From NCBI RefSeq assembly GCF_001552175.1, contig NZ_BCQR01000095.1, positions 1 through 45,258 on the forward strand: DNA of 45,258 nucleotides. The letters are read 5' to 3'. This DNA is from Actinomadura kijaniata NBRC 14229. GTDB lineage: Bacteria; Actinomycetota; Actinomycetes; Streptosporangiales; Streptosporangiaceae. Position numbers and translations under genes: made by a program. A model generated the notes under the pieces. It worked only from the letters and a program-made list of their open reading frames with translations. It had not been told where the DNA came from and ran no database searches. Positions 26,636-35,580 of this stretch are shown here, piece by piece. Each line of letters opens with the position of its first letter. Within the stretch, counting starts at the first letter, position 1.

Positions 26636-27166
26636 ATGGGTGGTGACCGCACCGCCCGGCGGTGGATGGCGCACTGGCTGGATGAGGGTGATGGGCCGAT
26701 GACGCAACCGGTGCGGGTATGGCTTGTCGGATCACGGGGAAGTGCGACGCCGATCACCGTGGACCCCAGGGGATATGAGGGCAAACCCCAGGCGGGTCTT
26801 TCCGACTTCTTTCTGGCGCCCTCCCTGCTGCCGTACCCGTATGGCTTCGATGGCTGCCCGCGGTGCCGCGAACGCGACACCGACTTCGACCTGCCAGGCC
26901 GACCGGACGATGTGCCCGGCGACCGGCCCTGCCGCTGCTGCGGCATGGGCGATAAGCCAGATGGCGTCTGGGGACAGGTTCGGGAGCGAAAGGCCTGGCC
27001 GGGGCTGGCCCGGCAGTACTCGGGCACCCCCGGTAAGACGGCAACTGCCAGATCGCCGTCAGCGTGCACGCCGTCACCGATGCCGCCTCTTGCCCGCCGA
27101 CCTGCCGGCAGCGACGTTGGCGCGGTCGGCCAGGCTGCGCTGGCGGACCGAGCACGACTACCGTGA
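26636..27166 (+). CDS. Hypothetical protein with CxxC pairs, probably 3'-truncated
   Basis: The start ATG has GGAGAG six bases upstream. Residues read MGGDRTARRWMAHWLDEGDG, then VRVWLVGSRGSATPITVD and GFDGCPRCRERDTDFDLPGR, followed by PCRCCGMGDKPDGVWGQ. The two cysteine pairs (CPRC, CRCC) suggest a zinc knuckle. Composition is balanced to about residue 125; after that it turns Ala/Pro/Arg-rich, where an IS701 transposase remnant begins in another frame. The native 3' end has probably been replaced by the insertion. The family is not recognised. Confidence 0.45.
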   Translation: MGGDRTARRWMAHWLDEGDGPMTQPVRVWLVGSRGSATPITVDPRGYEGKPQAGLSDFFLAPSLLPYPYGFDGCPRCRERDTDFDLPGRPDDVPGDRPCRCCGMGDKPDGVWGQVRERKAWPGLARQYSGTPGKTATARSPSACTPSPMPPLARRPAGSDVGAVGQAALADRARLP

Positions 27167-27306
27167 GCTCAGGATCGTTCCGGGCCGATCACTTCGAGGG
27201 GCGCTCGCTCGTCGGCCTGCGCTGCCATCTGACGTTGGTCACCGCAGCCCACCTGTTTGTCACCGAACAGCGCCTGAACCCACCCAACCGTCCCTCCCGG
27301 CCCACC
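27087..27306 (+). pseudogene. C-terminal remnant of an IS701-type transposase, frameshifted
   Basis: One frame reads LPADLPAATLARSARLRWRT followed by EHDYREL; after about 27175 a second frame reads DHFEGRSLVGLRCHLTLVTA followed by AHLFVTEQRL. Joined, they are the conserved end of IS701/IS4 transposases (WRTEHDYREL ... DHFEGRS ... HVTLVSAAHAF). The rest of 27307-27629 holds no feature. It is not the missing half of the 12452-12616 remnant by position or orientation. Confidence 0.75.
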
Positions 27307-27629
27307 GGGCAGCCTTTCGGTCCCTTCAGGCGTTCTCAGAAACCCTCCGCTGCGGGGCGATGCTGATCAGTGCGTGCGGCGGGGAGGCTGGCGGGCAGGC
27401 GGATCGGGCCAGAGATCGGCTAGCCAGATGCGCTCCGGACCCTCGGGTGGTCAGGCATCTCCGCTTTCGCGCCGGACGGATCCAGACAGGTAAGGGATCT
27501 CTGTCAGAGCCATCGACAACAGGGACGCGGGCTGGCGATCCTTGGCCGCTGACGTCTCGCGCCGCTGGTGAACCAGAACAGGACGGTCTGTTTTAAGAAC
27601 GCTCGCCGCATTGCGAACGACTGAGTCGA

Positions 27630-28160
27630 TCAAGCCGAGGGATTGTATTCGTCCTTGCCGGAGCCGGGGTGAACGCGCCGGTGTTTACATTCGAGGTGAT
27701 GGCGCCAGTAGACGTCCGGGTCACCGCCTGCGGTCAGGATGCGCAGTTTCAGCACGGCTTCGGCTCCGGCTCGTCTCGGCGGGCACCGGTGATGCCGAGG
27801 CGGTCGGCCACGATGTAGCGAACGGCTCCCTCAGTAACTCTGGTGGCGATCGGCCAACCCTGTTCCAGAGTCTGGTCGTAGTGCAGGTGGTCGGCGTTGT
27901 TGGTCAGGTAGCGAATGACCCCGTCCAGTGCCTGGCGGCGGTGAGCAGGAAGCGCGACGGCCTCGGCGTTCACAGTGGTGAGCACATGGTCGAGGTTCCC
28001 GGCCAGCAGTGCCAGGGCGCGAGTGGCGACCCAGTCTTCGGCAGCCGGGTCGCCGGCGCGGCGCACTTCCCAGGAGACGTCCCAGAGCTTCTCCAGCACG
28101 TGCACCACGTCCAAGACGATGTGGATCTGCACACCCGCGACGCGTAAGCGAGCTCCGTGG
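27630..28160 (-). pseudogene. ISKra4-type transposase remnant, frameshifted
   Basis: Reading leftward, GVQIHIVLDVVHVLEKLWDV, GDPAAEDWVATRALALLAG, VIRYLTNNADHL and GWPIATRVTEGAVRYIVADR are the C-terminal DDE half of ISKra4 transposases. After RLGITGAR the frame shifts, and AEAVLKLRILTAGGDPDVYW then RHHLECKHRRVHPG continue in another frame to a stop at 27630. The N-terminal half is absent. It is a decayed copy. Confidence 0.8.
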
Positions 28161-28357
28161 TGACGCCACGGCGAGCCTATGGCGCAGATGGTGGGCATGG
28201 CGTCATTTGCGCCTATAGCGGGGCCTGTTGTCGGTACTTGATGATGATCATGCGTTGGTTCCCTTTGTCTCGTCAACGGCTGCGGTATTCGTATACCAGT
28301 GACCTGCGAGCAGAGGCGGCCAAGCCTGTCTGTCCCACTTCTCCACTGGAGGAAACA

Positions 28358-28696
28358 GTGACGCGTTCGATCACTCGCTGGGCCACTGTCGGCCTGGCCG
28401 TCGCGGCCGCCGGCGGCCTGTTCTCGCTGACGGCGCCGGCCGCCAGCGCCCACGGCGGCTGCGGCAACCAGGGCAAGGTCGTCATCAACGACGGCACCGG
28501 CAGTGAGCCCCCGTCCACCGTCTGGGGCCACAGCCACACCACCGGCGAGCACTACGTCCACCACGTGCGCCGCAACTCCGACGGCACCAAGACCCGCCAC
28601 TGGTACGAGGACAACGACACCAAGCTGCTGCCCGACCGCGACAAGCCCGACACCCCCTACCGCACCGACAAGTGCGCCCTGAGCGTCACCCCGTGA
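28358..28696 (+). CDS. Small secreted protein, function unknown
   Basis: A 112-residue protein starting with GTG and preceded by GGAGG. The signal peptide is RWATVGLAVAAAGGLFSL..., with cleavage at ASA|HGG. The mature part is polar, with HSHTTGEHYVHHVRRNSDGT and two cysteines that may pair. The histidine-rich stretch could bind metal. The stop overlaps the GTG start of the lipoprotein gene (GTGA), so the two form an operon at the cell envelope. GGTAT-TCGT-ATACC at 28284-28297 upstream is a small palindrome near the expected promoter. No family is recognised. Confidence 0.7.
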   Translation: MTRSITRWATVGLAVAAAGGLFSLTAPAASAHGGCGNQGKVVINDGTGSEPPSTVWGHSHTTGEHYVHHVRRNSDGTKTRHWYEDNDTKLLPDRDKPDTPYRTDKCALSVTP

Positions 28697-29223
28697 CCAG
28701 GCCCCCCGCGCCCGCTCCCGAGAGCGGGCGCGGGGACGCCCGGCGTCCCCGCGCCCGCCTACCGCGTACCGCTGCGCTGGTGCCAGTCGCGCTGGTGCTG
28801 ATGTCACTGCCGACGGGCTGTTCCACCACAGGGGGCCAGGCCATGGCCACCTCGGCGGCCAAGCCGTCCTCGGCTCCCAAGGTTTTCAAGCTCACCGAGT
28901 TGCCCAACGGTTCGTGCCTGGCCAACGACCAGTTTCTGCGTCCCGACGGCACGGTCGTCACCGTCGATTGCGCCCGCCCCCACATGTACCGCACCTATGC
29001 CTCCACCGACCTGCCCACCGATATGCGCGACGGCCCCTTCCCCGGCTACCAGAAGGTCTACGCCTTCACTCTGAAGTTCTGCGACGCCGAGTTCGCCAAG
29101 CTCCACAAGGGCCCCGCAGGTAAGGACGGCCGCCCGGTCGAGTACCTGATCGCGCCGATGGAGAAGGTGCAGTGGCGTCCCGAGGAGAAACGCGTGGTCT
29201 GCGCCACCGTCGTCACCCCTTGA
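28693..29223 (+). CDS. Putative lipoprotein with septum-formation domain
   Basis: A 176-residue protein. After an arginine-rich N-region comes AALVPVALVLMSLPTGC, with a lipobox ending at Cys43, so it is probably lipid-anchored outside the membrane. The mature domain has the Septum_form pattern (PF13845): GSCLANDQFLRPDGTVVTVD, then CARPHMYRTYAS, and a second cysteine pair (FCDAEF, VVCATV). The GTG start overlaps the previous stop by three bases, implying coupled translation with the secreted protein. Members of this family are linked to actinobacterial septation, but direct functional evidence is sparse. Confidence 0.75.
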   Translation: MTRPPAPAPESGRGDARRPRARLPRTAALVPVALVLMSLPTGCSTTGGQAMATSAAKPSSAPKVFKLTELPNGSCLANDQFLRPDGTVVTVDCARPHMYRTYASTDLPTDMRDGPFPGYQKVYAFTLKFCDAEFAKLHKGPAGKDGRPVEYLIAPMEKVQWRPEEKRVVCATVVTP

Positions 29224-29304
29224 TTCAGCGAACGGAATCTGGCGTCTGGCCCGCCTTTGTGGTGAAGAAGGTCTTCGAGCCCGTGCCCGGGACCATCCAC
29301 TTCG

Positions 29305-29934
29305 ACCCCGGCGGCACGCCTGGCGCTGCCGGCGGCTGCGGGACTGGAACCAGGCGAACGTGTGGCATCGGCTGCATGAGGTTCTGCTGGCCGAGCTGCG
29401 CACAGCCGATCAGATCGACTGGTCCCGGGCGATGATCGACAGCTCGCACGTGCGGGCACTGCGGGGCGGCCTAAAACCGGGCCGAGCCCGGTCGACCGTG
29501 GCCAGCCGGGCTCCAAATACCACCTGATCTACAACGACGGCGGCATCCCGTTGGCGGTGAGTCTGACCGGCGGACACCGCAATGATGTGACGCAGGTGCT
29601 GCCGTTGCTGACGGCCACCCCGCCGATCCGGGGCAGGGCCGGGCGGCCCTGGCGCAGGCCACCGGTGTTGCATGCCGATCGCGGCTACGACCACGACAAG
29701 TACCGGCGCCTGCTGCGGGCCAAAGGGATCCGGCCGCAGATCGCCCGGCGCGGCACCGGGCATGGCTCGGGTCTGGGCGTTCACCGGTGGGTGGTGGAAC
29801 AGCCCCTGGCGCTGCTGCACTGGTTCGGGCGGCTGCGCATCCGCTGGGAACGCCGCAACGACATCCACGAGGCGTTGTTGATGCTGGCCTGCGACATCAT
29901 CTGCTGGCGACGCCTCCAACGCACATTGTGTTAG
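29305..29934 (+). pseudogene. IS5-family transposase remnant, frameshifted
   Basis: The first part reads RRLRDWNQANVWHRLHEVLL, then IDWSRAMIDSSHVRALRGG in one frame. From about 29475 the homology moves to another frame: GSKYHLIYNDGGIPLAVSLT, VLHADRGYDHDKYRRLLRAK, RRGTGHGSGLGVHRWVVEQP and RIRWERRNDIHEALLMLACD. These are DDE_Tnp_1-type IS5 motifs. The N-terminal region before RRLRDW is missing, and no terminal repeats were found. Confidence 0.8.
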
Positions 29935-30038
29935 GAGTTCTAAGCAGCCGCCTGCGCCGTTATCTGCACAACTGTCCCCGCAGCCCGGGGCGACGTTGCT
30001 GTTCGGACGCGTTGCGCCAGGGGTCTTATCGTGTGTTC

Positions 30039-30701
30039 ATGACGTCCACCTCCGCCGACCACCACCCTTGTTTCGAAGGTGTGGCCGACGGCACCGAGCG
30101 GGCGGCGTGGGCCGCGCGGGCGGTGCAGCTGCGTCTGGACGACCCGACTATCTCCGCCGAACAGGTCGCCGCGCTGCGGCACGTCTCTGCCTGGCCGGTG
30201 TGGCGCTACTGGCACGCCAGCGGCCGGTTCACCCACCGCGGCCGCGCCCTGACCGACACCGACCGGGAAGCGATCGTTGCGGCCCACGCGTCGGGGGAGC
30301 CGGTGGCACAGATCGCCGAGTGGCACCGCGTGTACGACTCGACCGTGCACAAGGTGCTGCGGGCGCCGACGTCAAGCTCGACCACACCCGGGCCCCAAGG
30401 GGGTCGACACCAGTCAGGTGGTCGCCCGCCGGCGCAGCGGCCAGTCGGTCCGCCAGATCGCCGCCGGCCTAGAGGTCTGGCCGTCGGTGGTGGACTACCA
30501 CCTAGCCAAGACCGGTGAGGTGCAGGCGCCCGCGCACACCGCTTCCCCCACACCCACGACCGCGTGCTCGCCCTGGCCCAGGCGGACCCGGACCTGACTC
30601 ATCAGCAGATCGCCGACCGGCTCGGGGTCAGTCGCTCCACCGTGGCCGGGCAGCTGCGCCGGGCCCGCCACCAAGCTCTCTTGTCGAGCAAGGATCTGTA
30701 G
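30039..30701 (+). pseudogene. Multi-helix-turn-helix DNA-binding gene with two frameshifts
   Basis: From ATG 30039 one frame encodes ISAEQVAALRHVSAWPVWRY and EAIVAAHASGEPVAQIAEWH, resembling a helix-turn-helix pair. Near 30390 the sense moves to the +1 frame (VDTSQVVARRRSGQSVRQIA, then VWPSVVDYHLAK) and near 30540 it returns to the first frame (HDRVLALAQADPDLTHQQIA, then DRLGVSRSTVAGQLRRAR), ending at TAG 30699. Read together, the pieces form at least three successive helix-turn-helix units in one protein of ~220 residues. Two opposite one-base changes most easily explain the pattern. It lies tail-to-tail with the STAND gene. Confidence 0.55.
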
Positions 30702-30792
30702 TAGCCCACTCCACCCACCCGTCGCTGCCGATTGATGAACCTCTTGGCCTGCAAGGATCGGTCCACCGCAGTGGTTGTCCGGTGCGGGTGGT

Positions 30793-33700
30793 TCATGCCC
30801 CCATGAGCGTCAGCCGGTATACCGCACCATCGGCGATCACGACTTCATCAGAGTGACCAGGCATGAACCAGGCGCCATCAAGGGGACGGTCGCCATGCCA
30901 TCTGGCCAGTTCGCGGCCGGTGGCCACCTCCCACACCCGCACCGTGCCGTCGTGGCCGCCGACCAGAACGCGGGTACCGTCGGGGCTGAAGGTCGCCGTC
31001 TTTTCCAGGGAGACGTGGCTGTTGAAGACGACAATCTCGCGGCCGGTGGCCACCTCCCACATCCGCGCTGTACCGTCGCCGCCGGTCAGGATGCATCTAC
31101 CGTCGGGGCTGAACGCCAGTGTGCGCACCGCTGCGGTGTGGCCGGTGAACGCCAGCAGTTGGCGGCCGGTGGCCACCTGCCAGAGGCGTGCCGTGCTGTC
31201 ACCGCCACCGGTCAGGACACAGGTACCGTCGGGGCTGAACGCCACTGCATACCCCGTGTGGATGCGGGTGGTGAAAGCGCGCAGTTGGCGGCCGGTGGCC
31301 ACCTCCCACATCCGCACCGTGTCGTCGCCGCCGGTCAGGATGTACCTACCGTCGGGGCTGAACGCCACCGCCTCCACCGTGTGGGTGGTGAAAACGTGCA
31401 GTTCTCGGCCGGTGGCCACCTCCCACATCCGCGCCATACCGCCCCGGTCGCCGGTCAGGGCCCGGGTGCCGTCGGGACTGAACGTCACCGCTTCTATCGC
31501 GTCAGTGTGGCCGGTGAAGGCCAGCACTTCACCGCCGGTGGCCACCTCCCAAATCCGCGCCGTACCGTCACGGTCGCCGGCCAGGACATAGCTGCCATCA
31601 GGGCTCAACGCCAGAGCTGCCGACTTTTGCAGGTGTCGGGCGGTGTGGTGCCAGGTGGGCTCGGCACTGTCCCAGATGCGGGCCGTGCGGTCGTAACCGC
31701 CGGTGAGAGCGAGGCCGCCGTCGGGGCTGAACGCCACCGCCCACACCATGCTGGTGTGACCGGTGAAGGCAAGGATCTCGCGGCCGGTGGCCACCTCCCA
31801 CACCCGTGCCGTACCATCGCGGCCGCCGGTGAGAGCTCGGGTGCCGTCGGGGCTGAACACCGCGGCGCTTACCCCTGCAGTGTGGGCGGTGAAGGCGAGG
31901 ATCTCGCGGCCGGTGGCCACCTCCCAGATCCGCGTCGTACCGTCGCGGCCGCCGGTCAGGGCCCGGGTGCCGTCGGGGCTGAACACCGCGGCGCTTACCC
32001 CTGCAGTGTGGGCGGTGAAGGCGAGGATCTCGCGGCCGGTGGCCACCTCCCAGATCCGTGCCGTACCGTCGCGGCCGCCGGTGAGAGCGCGGGTACCGTC
32101 GGGGCTGAACACCGCCGCCCTTACTGCGTCGCTGTGGGCGGGGAAGGCCAGCACTTCACGACCGGTGGGCACCTCCCAGATCCGCACACTGCCGCCGATG
32201 TCGCCGGCCATGACGCGGGTGCCATCCGGACTGAGCGCCACCGTCCATAGCATGTCGGTGTGGACGGTGAAGGCGAGGATCTCGCGGCCGGTGGCCACCT
32301 CCCACACCCGTGCAGTACCGTCGCGGCCACCGACCAGGACGCGGCTGCCGTCAGGGCTGAACACCACCCTCCATACCGGATTGACACCGGCGGCGAAGGC
32401 GAGGACTTCGCGGCCGGTGGCCGCCTCCCAGATACCCACCCTGCCGTCGCGGCCGCCGACCAGGACGCGGCTGCCATCGGGACTGAACGCCACCGCCTCC
32501 ACCGAGCCGGTGTGACCGATGGTGAGTTGCAGGGGGCTGGTGGCGGAGGCCAGAGCACCAGGGGTGAGGGGTTTGAACCAAGGGCTGTGGTCATGGGGGG
32601 TGAGGGCGGCGGCCCAGGCGGCGATCTCGGGCTGAGGATGGTCCAACAGCCGCCCGGTCAGCTGACTGACCAGCAGACCAGCCAGCTGACCGGTGAAACC
32701 GGTGTCATCGCGGGTCAGGGCCTGGGCCGATTGGCCCAGGGCGCGGCGGATCGCCTGCGTGAGGGAGTGGGTGGTGTGGGCGTAGTCGCTGAGCAGGTCG
32801 GGGAGGCTGGCGGTGGTGAGGCGCCGATGCATCCAGACCGGCTGGCTGAGCACCTGCACCAAGTCGACCTCCCGCCCCGCCTGGACCAGATGCCAGGCCA
32901 AACTGCCCAGCAGGTACCGGTCCTCGGCGGCGATCCGGATCCAGCCGCCATCGGCCCACTGCTGGGACAGACGGGCCTGGTATCCCTCCAGCAGCGCGGT
33001 GTGCGCAGCTCGGACCCGGTCATCTCCCAGACGCTGGGTGATGGTGTCGTAGTGCAGGTCGTGAGCCACATACCAGCCGGTGTCGGCGACGGTGATCAGG
33101 GATCGGCCGACCAGCTCCACCAGCAGCTCGCGCGTCCGATCCTCGGTGAGGGGATGCCACAGGGCCGCTGCGGCGGCAGCGGGGAAGGGACCGCGGCCGG
33201 TGAACACCGCCAGCTGCAGGTACCGGTCGCGGTCATCGCCGGTGGGGAGGTCATCGATGCTCACATCGATGGCCGCCCGCAGCGTGGCGTGTTCATAGGC
33301 CGGTGTGGACTCGCCTTTGACGCGCCGCAGGTCCTGGTCGACCAGGGTCAGAATGTGGTCGAAGCTGTGGCCACGCGCGGCCATCGCACCGGCCATCGCC
33401 ACGCCCAGCGCCAGGTTCTGCAGCCGGGTGCACAGCCGATAGGCCGACGGCGGCAACGCCGCAGGGTCGGTGTCGGTCCAGCGGCCCACGATCTGCAGCG
33501 CCTGGTGCTGGGTGAGCTGGTCCACCTCGACCCTGGTCGCGCCCACGGTGGTGACCAGGTCGCTGATCCGGGTGGTGAACAGCACCGGGCACCCCGGCGC
33601 CAGCTCCAGCACCGCATCCAGTGGGCCCCGGGTCCACACGTTGTCCAGCACGATCAACAGCCGCCGTCCGGCCAGCATGGCCGCGACCGCATCGCGCGCC

Positions 33701-34245
33701 TGCTCCACCGTGGCGTAGGAAGGCGCATCGAGGCCCAACCGTCGGGCCAGCTCGGTCAGCAACGCCACCGGATCGGTGCCGGGCCCGGCCTTCAACCACG
33801 TCACCGACCCAAACCGTCGGCCAAGCAGCCACCGACCGCGACGCAACCGCCGATCCCGGCACACCGCCGCCGCCAGCGTCGACTTACCCGTCCCGCCCAG
33901 TCCCACCAGTGCCACCGCCCGCGCCCCACCGCGCAACGCCGCCACCGCCTCCCGCACCAGGTCGGGCCGGTCCACATAGCGCGGGTTGCGCGGCGGCGCC
34001 GCCCCCAAGAACCCCTCCGGCCCGGCCAACTCCCGGATCGGCCGGTCGACCTGCCACAGCCACGCCCACCGCACCAGAAACACCACCAGCGCCAGCGCGG
34101 CCTCGATCCCAGCGACCCAGCCCGCCCGCTCCACCCGTGCGTCCCGGTCACCACCGGCCAGCAGAGCCCACACCAACCCCGCGATGATCGCTGCCGCACC
34201 GACCACCACCGCCGCCCACCGGCGCCGCACGCCCTGTCTGACCAT
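30793..34245 (-). CDS. Membrane-anchored STAND NTPase: TM - NB-ARC - WD40 repeats
   Basis: A 1150-residue protein. Two membrane helices (residues ~10-32 and ~44-66) are followed by NB-ARC: Walker A VGLGGTGKST (Lys121), Walker B LLIVLD (Asp201), VLFTTRISDL, and a winged-helix AHDLH near 394. Residues ~470-570 are helical. From ~577 on there are 13 clear WD40 units of ~42 residues (AFSPDG...LTGGRDGTARIWEVATGRE) and a degenerate fourteenth, enough for two seven-bladed propellers. STAND proteins of this plan switch on by ligand binding to the repeats; bacterial ones include anti-phage and signalling proteins. Here the N-terminal effector would be the membrane part. The start at 34245 was chosen because upstream residues are basic and non-conserved. 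Confidence 0.87.
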   Translation of the reverse strand: MVRQGVRRRWAAVVVGAAAIIAGLVWALLAGGDRDARVERAGWVAGIEAALALVVFLVRWAWLWQVDRPIRELAGPEGFLGAAPPRNPRYVDRPDLVREAVAALRGGARAVALVGLGGTGKSTLAAAVCRDRRLRRGRWLLGRRFGSVTWLKAGPGTDPVALLTELARRLGLDAPSYATVEQARDAVAAMLAGRRLLIVLDNVWTRGPLDAVLELAPGCPVLFTTRISDLVTTVGATRVEVDQLTQHQALQIVGRWTDTDPAALPPSAYRLCTRLQNLALGVAMAGAMAARGHSFDHILTLVDQDLRRVKGESTPAYEHATLRAAIDVSIDDLPTGDDRDRYLQLAVFTGRGPFPAAAAAALWHPLTEDRTRELLVELVGRSLITVADTGWYVAHDLHYDTITQRLGDDRVRAAHTALLEGYQARLSQQWADGGWIRIAAEDRYLLGSLAWHLVQAGREVDLVQVLSQPVWMHRRLTTASLPDLLSDYAHTTHSLTQAIRRALGQSAQALTRDDTGFTGQLAGLLVSQLTGRLLDHPQPEIAAWAAALTPHDHSPWFKPLTPGALASATSPLQLTIGHTGSVEAVAFSPDGSRVLVGGRDGRVGIWEAATGREVLAFAAGVNPVWRVVFSPDGSRVLVGGRDGTARVWEVATGREILAFTVHTDMLWTVALSPDGTRVMAGDIGGSVRIWEVPTGREVLAFPAHSDAVRAAVFSPDGTRALTGGRDGTARIWEVATGREILAFTAHTAGVSAAVFSPDGTRALTGGRDGTTRIWEVATGREILAFTAHTAGVSAAVFSPDGTRALTGGRDGTARVWEVATGREILAFTGHTSMVWAVAFSPDGGLALTGGYDRTARIWDSAEPTWHHTARHLQKSAALALSPDGSYVLAGDRDGTARIWEVATGGEVLAFTGHTDAIEAVTFSPDGTRALTGDRGGMARMWEVATGRELHVFTTHTVEAVAFSPDGRYILTGGDDTVRMWEVATGRQLRAFTTRIHTGYAVAFSPDGTCVLTGGGDSTARLWQVATGRQLLAFTGHTAAVRTLAFSPDGRCILTGGDGTARMWEVATGREIVVFNSHVSLEKTATFSPDGTRVLVGGHDGTVRVWEVATGRELARWHGDRPLDGAWFMPGHSDEVVIADGAVYRLTLMGA
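31795..32046 (-). repeat. Near-identical tandem 126-bp WD40-coding units
   Basis: The units 31795-31920 and 31921-32046 encode blades 5 and 6 of the STAND protein and are almost identical base for base, including silent positions. Blade 4 is close behind, while other blades have diverged. This indicates recent duplication or gene conversion within the propeller. Confidence 0.75.
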
Positions 34246-35580
34246 GCCACCGCATCCTGCCCGCAACCACCTGGCTCTGGGCGGCCGATGCCGAACCCGG
34301 CTACCCAACATCGCTCACACGCGAGTTCATGACTCAACTGTGTGGATCACAGCGAGCCGTCGCTATATCCGACAGCATGGGGGTTCTGAGGGAGGTGCGG
34401 CGCGCAGTATGCACCGGTCGCCGGTCAGGGTGGGCTGCTGTCATGCCGAGTGCGGCGAGGCCGGCATGCGGAGTCAGATCACAGCGTCCTCTGCGCGAAC
34501 GGGGGATGGTTTCTCCTGTCCCCGGGCTGGAGGGGCGGGCCCGCAGCACCCGGTGGGATGATCACGGTTTGGCACCGGGTCCGGCGGGACACCGCCCACA
34601 CCCTGCTCCTACCCCCGCGGGCCCTATGTTCCACGCGGCAGCGCCCGCCGACCAGGACGCCGACCAGGACGCAGGCCGGGTGGCGCGTGCGGTGGTTGCC
34701 GCATGATCTCGCTGCACACCCGGTGGTGTTGAACAACTGGTGTCGCTGAGCACCTGGGGTGGCGCTCTCCGTGGGCGCGTCCTCATCGGTGCTGGGACAC
34801 CTGGCGCCGAGGCGAGGGGCGCTGGACAAAGGACGCGCCCACGGAGGCGACCAACCGGCCAGACCTCGGGTGCCAGACCTCGGCCCTGATCCCCCACCAG
34901 GCCCGCGTGGCACCGGACTCGACCGGTCAGCGCCCCAGAACCTAACCCGGCCCACCCCGGCCGATCGGCATTCACGCGCCGCCTGCGACCAGCGGTCACG
35001 GTCTCGCGACGAGCGGTCGTGATGGTCCTACCCACCCCCGCACACGACATCGCCGAACAAGAACCACTGGCCGCCACGCCCGTCACGCACCGCTATCGCT
35101 GCTGGTGACACGGGCCTGCGGAGCGAAGCCACCCGGAGGATCCACCGCACCTTCTGTTTTCACATGACGACAAAACCACCACGCCCAAACCTCCGGAAAC
35201 ACGCTCCGGCGGCCAGCGAGACCATCGTTTCGGGTGCAGAGATCTGACCGTAGAGGAGGACCTCGCACACATCTGGGAACGCCAGCGGGCTTCACGCGGG
35301 ATGTGGGGTTGGCATGGGCGCGGCTGGCTGGCAAAGGATCTGCGTTGCGGCGCATCGGCCAGGCGTCCAAGCGTTATGAGCGCTACGCCCCCCGTCCTCT
35401 TGACTCCGGTTCCCGGCCAGAGGCCACTCCACCGGCCGACCCGCTGGCCGATCCGCCGACCGACCTTCGGTTGAGGGGAACCTGATCGGCGCCTGCTAGT
35501 GCAGTCGCGCCGGCAAGGCAGCCGCCCGCCGGCAATGCCGACTCAGCTGCTGGGAGATGCGGCGGGGTGTGTCGATCTGC
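34246..35580. other. Long intergenic region with the second 175-bp repeat
   Basis: No convincing gene. The only structured sequence is the repeat at 34465-34639. Between 34640 and 34720 there is a short GCCGACCAGGAC-type tandem repeat. Frames in 34.5-35.1 kb are shadow-like and partly created by the repeat. Confidence 0.5.
34465..34639 (-). repeat. 175-bp structured repeat, copy 2
   Basis: This is the same length as copy 1 and in opposite orientation. It keeps TGATCATCC in the loop of the main hairpin, while both variable stem pairs differ from copy 1 in a compensated way (ACCCGGTG / CACCGGGT). The GGCGG-TGTC-CCGCC hairpin and GTTCCACGCGGC edge are conserved. Confidence 0.7.

Noticed and set aside
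24695..26707. Long minus-strand frame opposite PucR
   Set aside because: Gly/Arg/Gln-rich antisense shadow with no domain.
27749..28807. 352-codon minus-strand frame covering the ISKra4 remnant and the secreted protein gene
   Set aside because: Only the ISKra4 part is homologous. The N-terminal half is antisense to the signal-peptide protein.
30775..32250. Repetitive plus-strand frame (AAGGHLPHP units)
   Set aside because: This is the antisense translation of the WD40-coding DNA.
30890..32540. Regular 126-bp periodic DNA that could be mistaken for a minisatellite or CRISPR-like array
   Set aside because: The periodicity is that of 42-residue WD40 blades in a continuous coding frame; there are no spacers.
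32260..34332. 690-codon plus-strand frame opposite the STAND gene
   Set aside because: It has His/Gln/Gly repeats mirroring the WD40 units on the other strand and no independent homology.
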